A stretch of 34,543 nucleotides of DNA. Source: a virus. Made by a program: the position numbers and the translations under genes. The DNA is taken from positions 1-34,543 of the IMG/VR virus record IMGVR_UViG_3300010151_007800. One strand, written 5' to 3'. Positions 1-9,400 of the stretch are shown here, piece after piece; within the stretch, counting starts at the first letter, position 1; each line of letters opens with the position of its first letter. Below the pieces are notes generated by a model that saw only the letters and a program-made list of their open reading frames with translations, was not told where the DNA came from and searched no databases.

Positions 1-2418
1 CTCTAGATCATATGTGCTAGGAGTGCTCCCCGTTATTGACGGCGACCAAGGATAAGTTGCTGGCTTGACACGGACGGCAAAATTCCATTTAGAATTATTA
101 TACACATCCTTCATCACACTACTTGTCAGCAGTGGTACGCAACCACCACTACTTCCAGTAAGTTTAAAATATGCATCTTTGTCATGAAGACTAGAGCGAT
201 GTACGCTGACTTGAAAATTTGCTATATCTGGTGTGTGCCAGGACAAACTTTCAGGATTATTTGGATCTACCGTGTGAACCCCAAACAAAGATGAATCAGA
301 AAATGGTACATAAAAACTTAACTTAGGAGAATCTGACAACCTTATAGGAAATAAAACTTCAGCTTCAAATGTGGCTCCATTGATTTGATTGAAGGACGTT
401 CCCGATAAATAGGAACGAGATCCGCTATCGCTTAGACTTGACGATTGATATACCGTTGCTTCAAAGCTTCCTGTATTATGAAAGTTAGCATAATTTTTTT
501 GAGTTGATGTAGACTCATAATTCTCTTTAAGTTCAAAGGTTATTTGATCCCCATAGAGATTAGTTTTGATCAACTCCTCTCCGACACCATAGCACCTTAT
601 CAGGCTTCTAATAGACTTCTCAGTGCCCTTTGACTTATAGATGCTTACAAGATTGTTATATATGTTTTGATAAATTCTATTTTTAGTATCGTTTATCTTT
701 TCGGTGAATAGATGGTAATCATCTCTATCCGACAATTTTTCAATCGCTCGTGCGACTTCGAAAAGCTCAACGGATGTAAAACCAGTCGAGTCCAACAATC
801 GATCAGCAAACGGATAAGGTTTATAGCTACTGCTGATATAATCGTTATCTTTGATAGATGGCAAGCTTTTAGCTTGAATTTGAAGCTTATCAAAATAACT
901 TGACATTATTTGAGTCAGCTTTAAAAGCGTCTCACCACTCTCAGTATCTTCATCGATGATCCATGAAGGGATTGAATCATAAACCATCGCGTTATTGTTC
1001 AAATCATGAGTCTGACCCTTATTGACTAGCGTACTTAGTTTAGACGAAACATCAGGGTGATATGAATATAAGATCGGATCTCGGAATTCAAAAGCACTTG
1101 CGCTTGATTCAATCATGGCAGAATTAGTAGAACGGGAGCCGGAAGAATATCCTGTCCATAAGCCGTTAGTTATTCTGCCAGAATAATCTAATATCTTTTG
1201 GTCGGATGATGTTACATTTGTTATACCTTCATTAAATTTATAATAGACCCCTAAATCAACGGGGTTCGTATAATCATACTTTGTAGAAGCATTATAGGTT
1301 CGCGAAAAATCAGTATTAGTTCCACCATTGATTTGAGAGAACCAGTTTAATCCAATATCTTCAGAACTTCGTTTTGTTTTCCAAAACCTAAACTCATCCA
1401 TAGAACCCGATAATTTTGCATAACCAAGGGCACCAGTTACCGGAGAGCTAATAGACGTACCCATAGCGCCGATCCAACCCAACATAGACCCGTCAATTTC
1501 ACCAATACTTCCAGTAGTGGTGGTGTCATTGAGTTGTCCATTCAAATAAAGTTTTGCCTCTAAACTTGCACTATTGTTGATAAAAGAAAAGGCATAGTGG
1601 TCCCACGTAGAGCTAGTAAGGTTTATGTTTTGACCTAGTTTTCCAAGATTAGAATCTAAAAACCCCCCAGTCGTTCCTGATTGATATGCAATTGAAAACT
1701 GGTGTGGTGTGGTTCCAAAATCACACTCTACTCGAAGGCGGCCATATGAGCTACCAAGAGAAGCACTGTTCCATACATCAACAAATATTTGTTTTGTTGA
1801 CTCAGCCGCAAGGGACCATCCGTTCTTTTTGAACCAAAACTCAACGGTGTTTCCCGCTGTGGCATTAAGTTCTAAATTAGATTGCTGGTTCAAAAGCGCA
1901 TTATAATAATTTGCATCTGGAATTGCGCCCTGGTTAGATTCAAAAGCTCGTGCTAATGTGGTATTCGGTGTATCGGATGGGTGTGGTCCGCCTTTGAAAG
2001 AGATATATTCATCGATAAGAGGTTCTTCGTATCCACTAATACCCCCTGCGCCAAGACCACCATAATTGACACCTAGTTTTATATACCCTGTGGTCCGGGG
2101 ATATTCTTTATCGTAAATATAAAGATCAAAAGACGAAGCATTCAGTTCCCAATTGAATTTGTCTTTACCCGAGCCATCATAAGGGAATTCGTTTTCTATA
2201 TAAGAAAATGCGTCCTTGTAATATTGTTTGGCAGATCCATAAAAGGCAAAATTTTCGGGCTTTGCAAAATCGACATAAGGCTCGACTTTATTCTGTACTT
2301 CTAAACTAGCATTTGAATAATCAGCAGACTCAACACCTGGGTCTGTGTCGTTCAGACTTTTGGATACTAAGGATTGGTTATTAGCATAAGATTTGAAAAG
2401 ATCTTTTATATTTGCCAT
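1..2418 (-). CDS. Partial tail fibre/structural protein with LamG-like domain
   Basis: An open frame starts at the ATG at 2418 (MANIKDLFKSYANNQS...) and runs without a stop to base 1, giving 806 residues with the C-terminus outside the window. Residues about 175-360 look like a concanavalin A/laminin-G jelly roll: strands such as EFWFKKNGWSLAAE, WDHYAFSFINNSAS and the hairpin KLYLNGQLNDT are typical of Laminin_G_3 domains in phage fibres and adhesins. The rest is rich in Ser, Asn, Tyr and Gly, as in virion surface proteins. The gene begins 6 bases after the stop of the DNRLRE-like gene and is the last seen in the baseplate series. I infer a distal tail or fibre protein that may bind host-surface glycans. 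The assignment as a structural protein is fairly secure; its exact place in the virion is not. Confidence 0.75.
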   Translation of the reverse strand, partial: MANIKDLFKSYANNQSLVSKSLNDTDPGVESADYSNASLEVQNKVEPYVDFAKPENFAFYGSAKQYYKDAFSYIENEFPYDGSGKDKFNWELNASSFDLYIYDKEYPRTTGYIKLGVNYGGLGAGGISGYEEPLIDEYISFKGGPHPSDTPNTTLARAFESNQGAIPDANYYNALLNQQSNLELNATAGNTVEFWFKKNGWSLAAESTKQIFVDVWNSASLGSSYGRLRVECDFGTTPHQFSIAYQSGTTGGFLDSNLGKLGQNINLTSSTWDHYAFSFINNSASLEAKLYLNGQLNDTTTTGSIGEIDGSMLGWIGAMGTSISSPVTGALGYAKLSGSMDEFRFWKTKRSSEDIGLNWFSQINGGTNTDFSRTYNASTKYDYTNPVDLGVYYKFNEGITNVTSSDQKILDYSGRITNGLWTGYSSGSRSTNSAMIESSASAFEFRDPILYSYHPDVSSKLSTLVNKGQTHDLNNNAMVYDSIPSWIIDEDTESGETLLKLTQIMSSYFDKLQIQAKSLPSIKDNDYISSSYKPYPFADRLLDSTGFTSVELFEVARAIEKLSDRDDYHLFTEKINDTKNRIYQNIYNNLVSIYKSKGTEKSIRSLIRCYGVGEELIKTNLYGDQITFELKENYESTSTQKNYANFHNTGSFEATVYQSSSLSDSGSRSYLSGTSFNQINGATFEAEVLFPIRLSDSPKLSFYVPFSDSSLFGVHTVDPNNPESLSWHTPDIANFQVSVHRSSLHDKDAYFKLTGSSGGCVPLLTSSVMKDVYNNSKWNFAVRVKPATYPWSPSITGSTPSTYDLE

Positions 2419-2424
2419 AATTTT

Positions 2425-4251
2425 TCACTCTATTACTTTAAACTTGTAGGTATGGTGGTGTTCGTCGTAGGCTCCGTTAACATAATAAGAAAACGAAAGT
2501 CCATATTCAAATCCCGACTCTAATAATGATACATCTAAGTCGAAATAACTACCTGAAACATCATAAGATAATTCAGTATATTTGATACTTCCTGTTCCAT
2601 AGGGAACAGCTACATAATCGTCAATAGTTCTAATGACCTTATAATATATTTTATCAATAATATAATTTTGTATTCCAGCTTGAGCGACAGTGTATATTGT
2701 TGGGTTCCAATTTTTCTTTCGTGTATAAACACGAAGTCGGGCTCCATCAGCTCTTGAGTATGCACTTCGCAGATTACTAATAGAAGTAATATAATCTTGA
2801 GTTTCGTAAATGGCTGAAGAATCAAAAGACTTTGGTTTAATACTGCCGGTATAATAATAGGTCGAACCGCTAAACCACCTATCATAAACAACTTCTTCAG
2901 TAGTGGTCAGTGCAAACGACGCACTATAAATACCAGTTGCAACCCACCCTCCGGTTACAGGCTGATTGGGGGTTGTCGTGATTTGTGTGCCAGCGGAAGA
3001 TGAATCATAAATATTAACATAAATTGACCCTGTTGAAACACCAGGCAAGTCCGTCAACTGCTGACGCACATAATTATAAAAATAAATCGTATTCAAATTA
3101 TCTGCCGCACTCAAGTTCGAACTAGAGAGGTAAAAGGTTCCGCGATGATCTTTTCGTGAATCATCCCATCTTGCCTCAATTATTGGGCGCTTAAAAAAGT
3201 ATTCACTTCCGCGAGCCGAAAACATTTTTGAATAATAAGAACGATTTCCGTTTTCTTCACTAGAGGTGAGAAACACCCCTACTCCATAGTTTTCATAGCC
3301 ACCACCGGAAGTTCCCTTGATCCACTGCTCAACTAGACCAGTTATATCCACTTCAAGATCTTCTCTGCCATTCGTAAAGGTTTGCGAATAATTATAAGCA
3401 GAATAAGCCGAAGCAGTAAGATAGTCGCCTCCTTCGTTTGTCCAAGCACCACCGGAACCTCCGGTAAAGTCTGTTACCGTCAGGGCGGCGGGATTACCAA
3501 AATCGTCAGAGACAGCGGTATTACCAATTAAGCCCCCGGCAGCTTGAACCACAGTCACAACCCCGCCGAGCCTCGTCGCGCTTAATTTTGAATTAGCATC
3601 TAAACAAGTTGCTAGGTTAGTTGCTGTATTCGCGTTACTCGTAGCGACCTCAAAAGTAGGGGTGTCAGTGTCAGTGGTTGTTGTTGTCTCGCCCGCAGCG
3701 CCATAAGCCCCTATTATAGTTCCATCAGTTGTAATAATAGTAATAGTAATGCCACTTGGATCACCCTCAATTATGCTGTAATCCACTATCGTTATAGTTG
3801 ATGTGCCATATCCACCTACTGAACTTGCATTGATCCAATTAGAGCCCGTTCCATTATAGGTTTGATCTGAATAGTTTTCCATATCCAAACCATAACCTTC
3901 TTGCCATGACTGAGAAACAGGGCTCACATTCAGGGTGAAATCAATAGGCAAAGTTTTTGTGCTCACAACATCAAAAACACGCAAATAAAAATTTACACTA
4001 CCGCTAGCTGGAATAATTCCCGCAGTTCTATCGGCAAGGATGGTCGTACCAGGATCACTTGATGAAACGGGGAACTGAACTAAAAATCTGGCTAGTTCGG
4101 AAGATGAGCTATTTGCCTGACCAAAGATTGAAAACACCTCCAAAGAGTCTGCCAACCCCATATTGCTTCCAGTCCCACGGGTTGTAAGATTGGCTTCATA
4201 GGCATTAGTGATTGTATTATCCTTGGTGGCAAGATATCTTCGTAGGCTCAT
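2425..4251 (-). CDS. Virion tail protein, DNRLRE/CBM96-like fold with inserted module
   Basis: This 608-residue protein starts with an ATG directly after the gp6 stop. Residues about 10-120 and 270-360 together resemble a DNRLRE/CBM96-like beta-sandwich: ELARFLVQFPVS early, then SQSWQEGYGLD, and later DLEVDITGLVEQWIKG followed by NYGVGVFL. Between them, at about residues 150-265, lies a Thr/Ala/Gly-rich stretch (GETTTTTDTDTPTFEV, NTATNLATCLDANSKLSA, GGVVTVVQAAGGLIGNTAV) that looks like a separate module of the kind repeated in aquatic phage adhesins. The C-terminal 250 residues are Tyr/Ser-rich beta-type sequence ending in a His-rich turn (DEHHHTYKF). Its position after gp6 and before the LamG gene suggests a baseplate-periphery or fibre-attachment protein. 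The fold is a pattern-based call, not a proven homology. Confidence 0.6.
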   Translation of the reverse strand: MSLRRYLATKDNTITNAYEANLTTRGTGSNMGLADSLEVFSIFGQANSSSSELARFLVQFPVSSSDPGTTILADRTAGIIPASGSVNFYLRVFDVVSTKTLPIDFTLNVSPVSQSWQEGYGLDMENYSDQTYNGTGSNWINASSVGGYGTSTITIVDYSIIEGDPSGITITIITTDGTIIGAYGAAGETTTTTDTDTPTFEVATSNANTATNLATCLDANSKLSATRLGGVVTVVQAAGGLIGNTAVSDDFGNPAALTVTDFTGGSGGAWTNEGGDYLTASAYSAYNYSQTFTNGREDLEVDITGLVEQWIKGTSGGGYENYGVGVFLTSSEENGNRSYYSKMFSARGSEYFFKRPIIEARWDDSRKDHRGTFYLSSSNLSAADNLNTIYFYNYVRQQLTDLPGVSTGSIYVNIYDSSSAGTQITTTPNQPVTGGWVATGIYSASFALTTTEEVVYDRWFSGSTYYYTGSIKPKSFDSSAIYETQDYITSISNLRSAYSRADGARLRVYTRKKNWNPTIYTVAQAGIQNYIIDKIYYKVIRTIDDYVAVPYGTGSIKYTELSYDVSGSYFDLDVSLLESGFEYGLSFSYYVNGAYDEHHHTYKFKVIE

Positions 4252-6054
4252 TTATAATACACTCCCCACAATATCTTGAGAAGGATATTTTATTTCCAGT
4301 ATAACATTCTCTGGTGTCATAATAGTGCGCCCATCAGGGCTAGTTACTTGTAACATATCAAAATTAGCGTTGGAATAAAGACCACCGGAAATAGTGCCGA
4401 TTGAGACATCCGCTGTATCTATAACACCAAGCACAGAATTGAGTGTAGAATAAACCTCAGTAATTGAAAATGGTTCGCCAATTTCAAATTTTTGTGTATA
4501 AAGATCGGATAAAGATGCAATCGCATCATTTAGAACCTGATACTTATTTGCTTCAACATCAGCAACAATGGAAAAACTAATCCTTACATTAACTACTTTT
4601 GCATCTAAAATATCAATGGTGTCGTTAATCATTCTATGTCTATTGAGCCATGTTTTCAGGTTTTGTTTCACAACCATATTTGTAGATTCGAGATTAGTGT
4701 TTTCATCTTCAGAAATCACAAAAAGGTTTATATTTCTCTTTGATGAACTCAAATCCCTCATAACACTAATCCGTTTAATTGCACCAAATTGTGGTGGCAT
4801 TTGATATGCAATACCTCTATAATCCTGTGCTGTAACAGCTCTGTTTTGGCTTGCAAATGAATCGCCAATTCTTATCTTTAATTCATCAGCAGATGGAAGG
4901 CTTACATCTCCCAGAATGGCATCATCATTTGAAACCTCTAGAGAAGATTCTACTTGAGCCGCAGAAGCAAGATTAAGATCTGTCAAATTTTCAAATTGAA
5001 AAATTCGACCGGCGATACTGCTTAATCCACCAGCGCCAACATTAACATCTCCGCTTGTATTGAGTCGGTATACTATGGTCAATTGAGTATTTGCTGGTGA
5101 TACTCCAAGCTTATCTGTTCCCAACAAGTTTGTAGGATCAAAACTTGTATCTGTCACATAATTTTTACCATAAAAATCTAAAACGCTAGTTGATGGGTCT
5201 ATTAATGGATTTTGAGTTATATTTCTTTCGGAACCAAAACCAAACTGTATAATTGTTTTTTCTCTTTGTCTCTCGGCTGTAAAGCGTCGGGGTACGGCTA
5301 TCGGTTTAAGGATGCTGCGGGCTTTATTGTTGTTGGATTCATCTCTATTCGTTACCGTCGCAAAAACAACATCTTGCGACAAATGATCCACTCTAAAATA
5401 TTCATGACCTTCTGCATCATAACAAGCAATAACCTCAGTTATATTACTATCAGAAAGCTCAATTTTTCTAAATTTTTCAAAATCTCCAACATCAACAATT
5501 TCTTCTTTTATTTCCCCAGAAACTACTACGCCAGAAGCCTTTATCGCAAAAAAAGTAGGAACTCCGGTAGTCTCATTGGCAGAGGATACGACAACTTCAT
5601 TTTTAGGATTAGAAAACATAACATCCTCACTCAAAATAAATAAGGCACCTGTGTTTGATGTTAGAGCTGTTCCGCTTTTTAATATAGGCATATATCTTGT
5701 ATCTGGTCCCAAACCTGATGAATTAGCTGGTACGATTATAAAAAAATTAGCGATACCAGAAGATGATGGGTTTCCATTAAATTGAAACCCCATTTGTTTG
5801 CCAAGTTTTAGAATATTTTTATATTCTATGGCTGTGTCTAAAAAAGATTCATTAGCGTTATAGTCTACATAATAGGATAATATATCCCCAACATAGGATA
5901 CTGTATCCAACATTAGTGCGCCAAAACCTGCTTCGTTAAAATCCTGAAAGGTGTTGGGATAATATCTTTTGGAGTAATTAACTAAATCATTCTTGATAGA
6001 GTTAAAGTCCCTTGATGTATAATTTATTGTGGGATAAAGCTTTTTTGAACTCAA
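4252..6054 (-). CDS. 6: Baseplate wedge protein, gp6/J-like
   Basis: A 600-residue protein of the T4 gp6 / Baseplate_J type. The N-terminus (YPTINYTSRDFNSIKNDLV, then FNEAGFGALMLDTVSYVGD) is the characteristic gp6 opening, and the central DELKIRIGDSFASQNRAVTA followed by DYRGIAYQMPPQFGAIKRI matches the Baseplate_J core. In T4, gp6 dimers join the wedges into the inner baseplate ring that controls sheath contraction. The frame starts with TTG at 6054 rather than ATG; an AAGGAAG Shine-Dalgarno lies about 9 bases upstream, and the protein reads as gp6 from its first residues, so TTG is the likely start. It follows the gp25-like gene, an order shared by many contractile-tail phages. Length is close to T4 gp6 (660). 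Confidence 0.9.
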   Translation of the reverse strand: MSSKKLYPTINYTSRDFNSIKNDLVNYSKRYYPNTFQDFNEAGFGALMLDTVSYVGDILSYYVDYNANESFLDTAIEYKNILKLGKQMGFQFNGNPSSSGIANFFIIVPANSSGLGPDTRYMPILKSGTALTSNTGALFILSEDVMFSNPKNEVVVSSANETTGVPTFFAIKASGVVVSGEIKEEIVDVGDFEKFRKIELSDSNITEVIACYDAEGHEYFRVDHLSQDVVFATVTNRDESNNNKARSILKPIAVPRRFTAERQREKTIIQFGFGSERNITQNPLIDPSTSVLDFYGKNYVTDTSFDPTNLLGTDKLGVSPANTQLTIVYRLNTSGDVNVGAGGLSSIAGRIFQFENLTDLNLASAAQVESSLEVSNDDAILGDVSLPSADELKIRIGDSFASQNRAVTAQDYRGIAYQMPPQFGAIKRISVMRDLSSSKRNINLFVISEDENTNLESTNMVVKQNLKTWLNRHRMINDTIDILDAKVVNVRISFSIVADVEANKYQVLNDAIASLSDLYTQKFEIGEPFSITEVYSTLNSVLGVIDTADVSIGTISGGLYSNANFDMLQVTSPDGRTIMTPENVILEIKYPSQDIVGSVL

Positions 6055-6077
6055 TTGTCTGGTCTTCCTTGATATAA

Positions 6078-6479
6078 TTAGTCACTAACAGTAGTTATAT
6101 CGAGGTTATCATATTCATCTAACGGCCCAATCGCATATTCTATCCTCATAGATAAAAAATTATTTGGCTGTCCTTGGAAGCCAGCCATTTGAGGGGTCAC
6201 AAAAGATATATCAGTTATAATAATGAATGGCATATAGGTATCAACCTGCGTATCAATTCTTGCCGAAATGCTCGAATACAATTCTGGACCGTCATTTTCA
6301 AAAAGAAATTTCTTTATTCCCACGCCGAAATTGGGGTCCATCATTCTTTCCCCAGGGGCAGTAAAAATAAGATTTTTAAAATTTTGCTTAATCAGATCTT
6401 TATAATTCTGTAATAATTTATATGTTCCATTTTCGCTACTCCCAAGTGTTAGCGGTAATTTTGGTGTAAGTCCAGCCAT
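6078..6479 (-). CDS. 25: Baseplate wedge subunit, gp25-like
   Basis: A 133-residue protein with the gp25/GPW signature, including TAPGERMMDPNFGVGI at about residues 40-55 (family pattern TxxGER...P.FG) and an N-terminal helix LLQNYKDLIKQNFKNLIFT. gp25 has a lysozyme-like-named but non-enzymatic fold; it sits at the inner baseplate and, with gp6, initiates the sheath. The length matches the family (about 130). The ATG at 6479 has a good GGAGGAAAT site just upstream. It lies 23 bases before gp6 in transcription order, so the two wedge proteins are co-expressed. Confidence 0.92.
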   Translation of the reverse strand: MAGLTPKLPLTLGSSENGTYKLLQNYKDLIKQNFKNLIFTAPGERMMDPNFGVGIKKFLFENDGPELYSSISARIDTQVDTYMPFIIITDISFVTPQMAGFQGQPNNFLSMRIEYAIGPLDEYDNLDITTVSD

Positions 6480-6499
6480 TTTATTTCCTCCATTTAATA

Positions 6500-9400
6500 T
6501 TAGTCACAATCGCCACCATCTGTTTCCATATTGGGAAGTGGTCCACCTGGTTTTTTCATATCGCAACGCTGTTTTTCCTTATCGCTCGATGGTGCCTCAA
6601 GTATTTGATTTCCAGGTGCATCATCCCAACCGAAGAACGGTAGCCACGCCATACCCAAAGGTGTAAGAGGCGGACCAATTGGAAAAAATGTAAAAGGAGG
6701 CACATCCATAGGTAGTAGCCCCAACGAAATTAAAAACATTGGTATTGTAGGAATGTCTATGCCCAACGAACATTCTGTCTCGGGAGGTCCAAAGGGGCTT
6801 CCAGAATTTCCTCCTTCTAGATCACCACTAGCAATTTCATTAGCGCGGTTGCCTATTTTTTTCGCCTTGTTTATAGTAGCCACAAGCGCAGGTCCAATCT
6901 TCTTTGCCGCTTCTTGTATCATACTAGCAATCTTAATATTTGGACTAAACGCCTGGCCAGCGCCTTTGAAAAGACCAAAGAGAAATTGTGTAGCTAATTT
7001 ACCAAAATCAAATCCAGGCGGAAGCCGTCCATTGGCTAACTCAACTGCCATATCTTGTTGTTCCCACGTAAGATCACTATACCTATAATTTCCACTTGTT
7101 ACGAGCGCCATAAAAGACATTCTCAACTGTGACTTGGTGTTTGAGAAGACATCATTCAGGCCTGGGTACGGTAAAACATATGTCGCATTATATAAGGCGT
7201 CTATAGAAGCCATTCTTTTAAGGGGGAAACAATAATCAAACAAAAATTTATATTCATCAGTTTCTTTGAGCATCCCTAAAAGTTGAGGGGCAGCATTTTG
7301 ATATTCATTTAGATAATCAGGTGGAGTAAGTATATTAGGAATATTCGCATCAATTTCCACGCAAGCGACGGGAAAAGAATAGGTGGTAGCTTGACGATTC
7401 CCCGACCAAGCAGCAGGGTTGGTATATGTTTTATTTTTTTGCGAAAAAGACGTATTATAATTTGCATTCCCGGTGCCGGGAGTAACCATGGCGATTTGTA
7501 AGTCGCGACTTTCGGTCTTGAAGACAAGCCTCAATCCATATCTTACAAACTCAAAAAAGTTCGTAGATGAATTAGGGGGAACAGTGTTTCCTGATTGATT
7601 AGATTGGCCGCCCGTTGATACAACTGACGCAGGAGGGATAAAGGAAACGGTGCCATCAGTGTTACAATCGTCATCTTGTTCTATTACTGTTGGGTCTAAA
7701 ATATTGATTCCGGCCGTGACGAGTCCACTAACAGTTAGTAAGTGGGGCAGCGGATCATTGGGGTTCCATAACTCAAAGTTTGGTATATCAAACACCCCGG
7801 TCTTAGATTCTTCAGCACCCCGGTCTGTCCACCCCCTAGGTTGCACTCGTATATATTTCTCTAGAACTAGGCTTCCATTTCCCCAATCTTTTATTCCTTT
7901 AACTTCATCACGAATTGCCTGTGCATGATTGGCGCTAAACTCGCCGCCAACATGAAAGGTTTTATTTATCTCGATCAAATCATTTGAATCATAGATTGTT
8001 TTTTGTTCTTCACCAGCGTCTAGTTCTGGAATCCACCCAATAAAAGAATTGGCATCTCGTAAACCGCGTTGACGGTCTGCGGCAGATCTTCTTACATTTG
8101 TGTTACTGCTATCCATTAATAAATTATCCAAAGATTTGCCAGGATTGGTGAGCCCCGCCAATTTCAAAAGACGATTTACAGAATATGCCATTTCTTCTTT
8201 GATAAAGAAATCCAAAGCCACCGCATAATGTGTTTCTGGTGGGTCCGAAACTAAATCATCGCGGGATGCGGCTACTAGATTATAGGCTTTTAGTGTTTGA
8301 GCAATAAATTCATCTAAGTAGCCTTTTGCTTCTATCTCTAGGGAAATTTGTTCCCTAACATATGCAATAAAAACAGGATCAAGATCTTCAACTTGAAGTT
8401 CGCTAAAAGTGACAAGAGTCTTTAATACAATTTCAAGAGTATAAACACGTACTGTGGTTTTTATGATTCCAAATATTGCTGCTGATTCAAAAGCGTTATC
8501 TTTATTGCTCCCCAATCCAGTCACATTAGGGGAGTTACCTTTAATACACAGAGAATTCTTATATTGCTCCATTATATTTTCTTTAATATCGTCGAGGCCC
8601 AAGAGACTTCGGTCGCTGCCATCGCGACATCGTAGCGGAACCAAATTTAAAATACTAAACAAATTATCGATTGTCAAAAATGGAGAATCACGAATTTCAA
8701 AAAGCCCCTGTGACATAAGATCTCGCAGGATTTCTTCGTATAAAGAATTGATTCCGGCTGTTGAGTTCTGATCTTCCAACAATGCATTCACAACATTGTC
8801 AAACATGCCAGCTTGATTGGATATAAAGTTCTGACAATAATATGGTTGATCGGTTCGACCCATCGAACCTAGAGAGCCAGTATATATACTTTCTCCTTGA
8901 CCCCAAATTGTTTGTAAGAATTGTGCGAAATTCTTTTCCTTAGAGGCTGCAGCCTGTAATACAGTCGGATCTGGGTTTTGTAGGGTACTGTCTTGGATAA
9001 TTCCACGACTAGATAAAACACCGCTAGTTGCTTGGTCCATATCTAAAATAAACATTTTTTCATAAATTGCTGCGTCGGTCCCTGAGTTGAAATCCGCCAA
9101 CAACTTAATTGAAAATTGATCTTTATTCTCTGGTACATCAGAGAACATACGATATAACACCGTGTATCGATCTGGTCCAAAAAAGTTACCCAATCCAGAG
9201 CCGCCCAGGGCTGCTTGAAAAGCTTGATTTCTTCTTGCTTCTGTGGAGATGGTGTCGAGCAAGCCTCCTTGTTCTAGATTCGTCTTTAACAAATTGTCTA
9301 TGTTTAGTTGTAAAAGCTTTCTATCTGTTTCTAACCTGGACCTGGGAAGTTCGTTCGTAATGATGGGCGTAGAGCCACCCACATAAGTTGTTTGAAAATT

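Noticed and set aside
5212-5643. A 143-codon plus-strand open frame
   Set aside because: It lies antisense to the well-supported gp6-like gene, has an unlikely composition (many Tyr, Arg, Ser, Phe) and no ribosome site.
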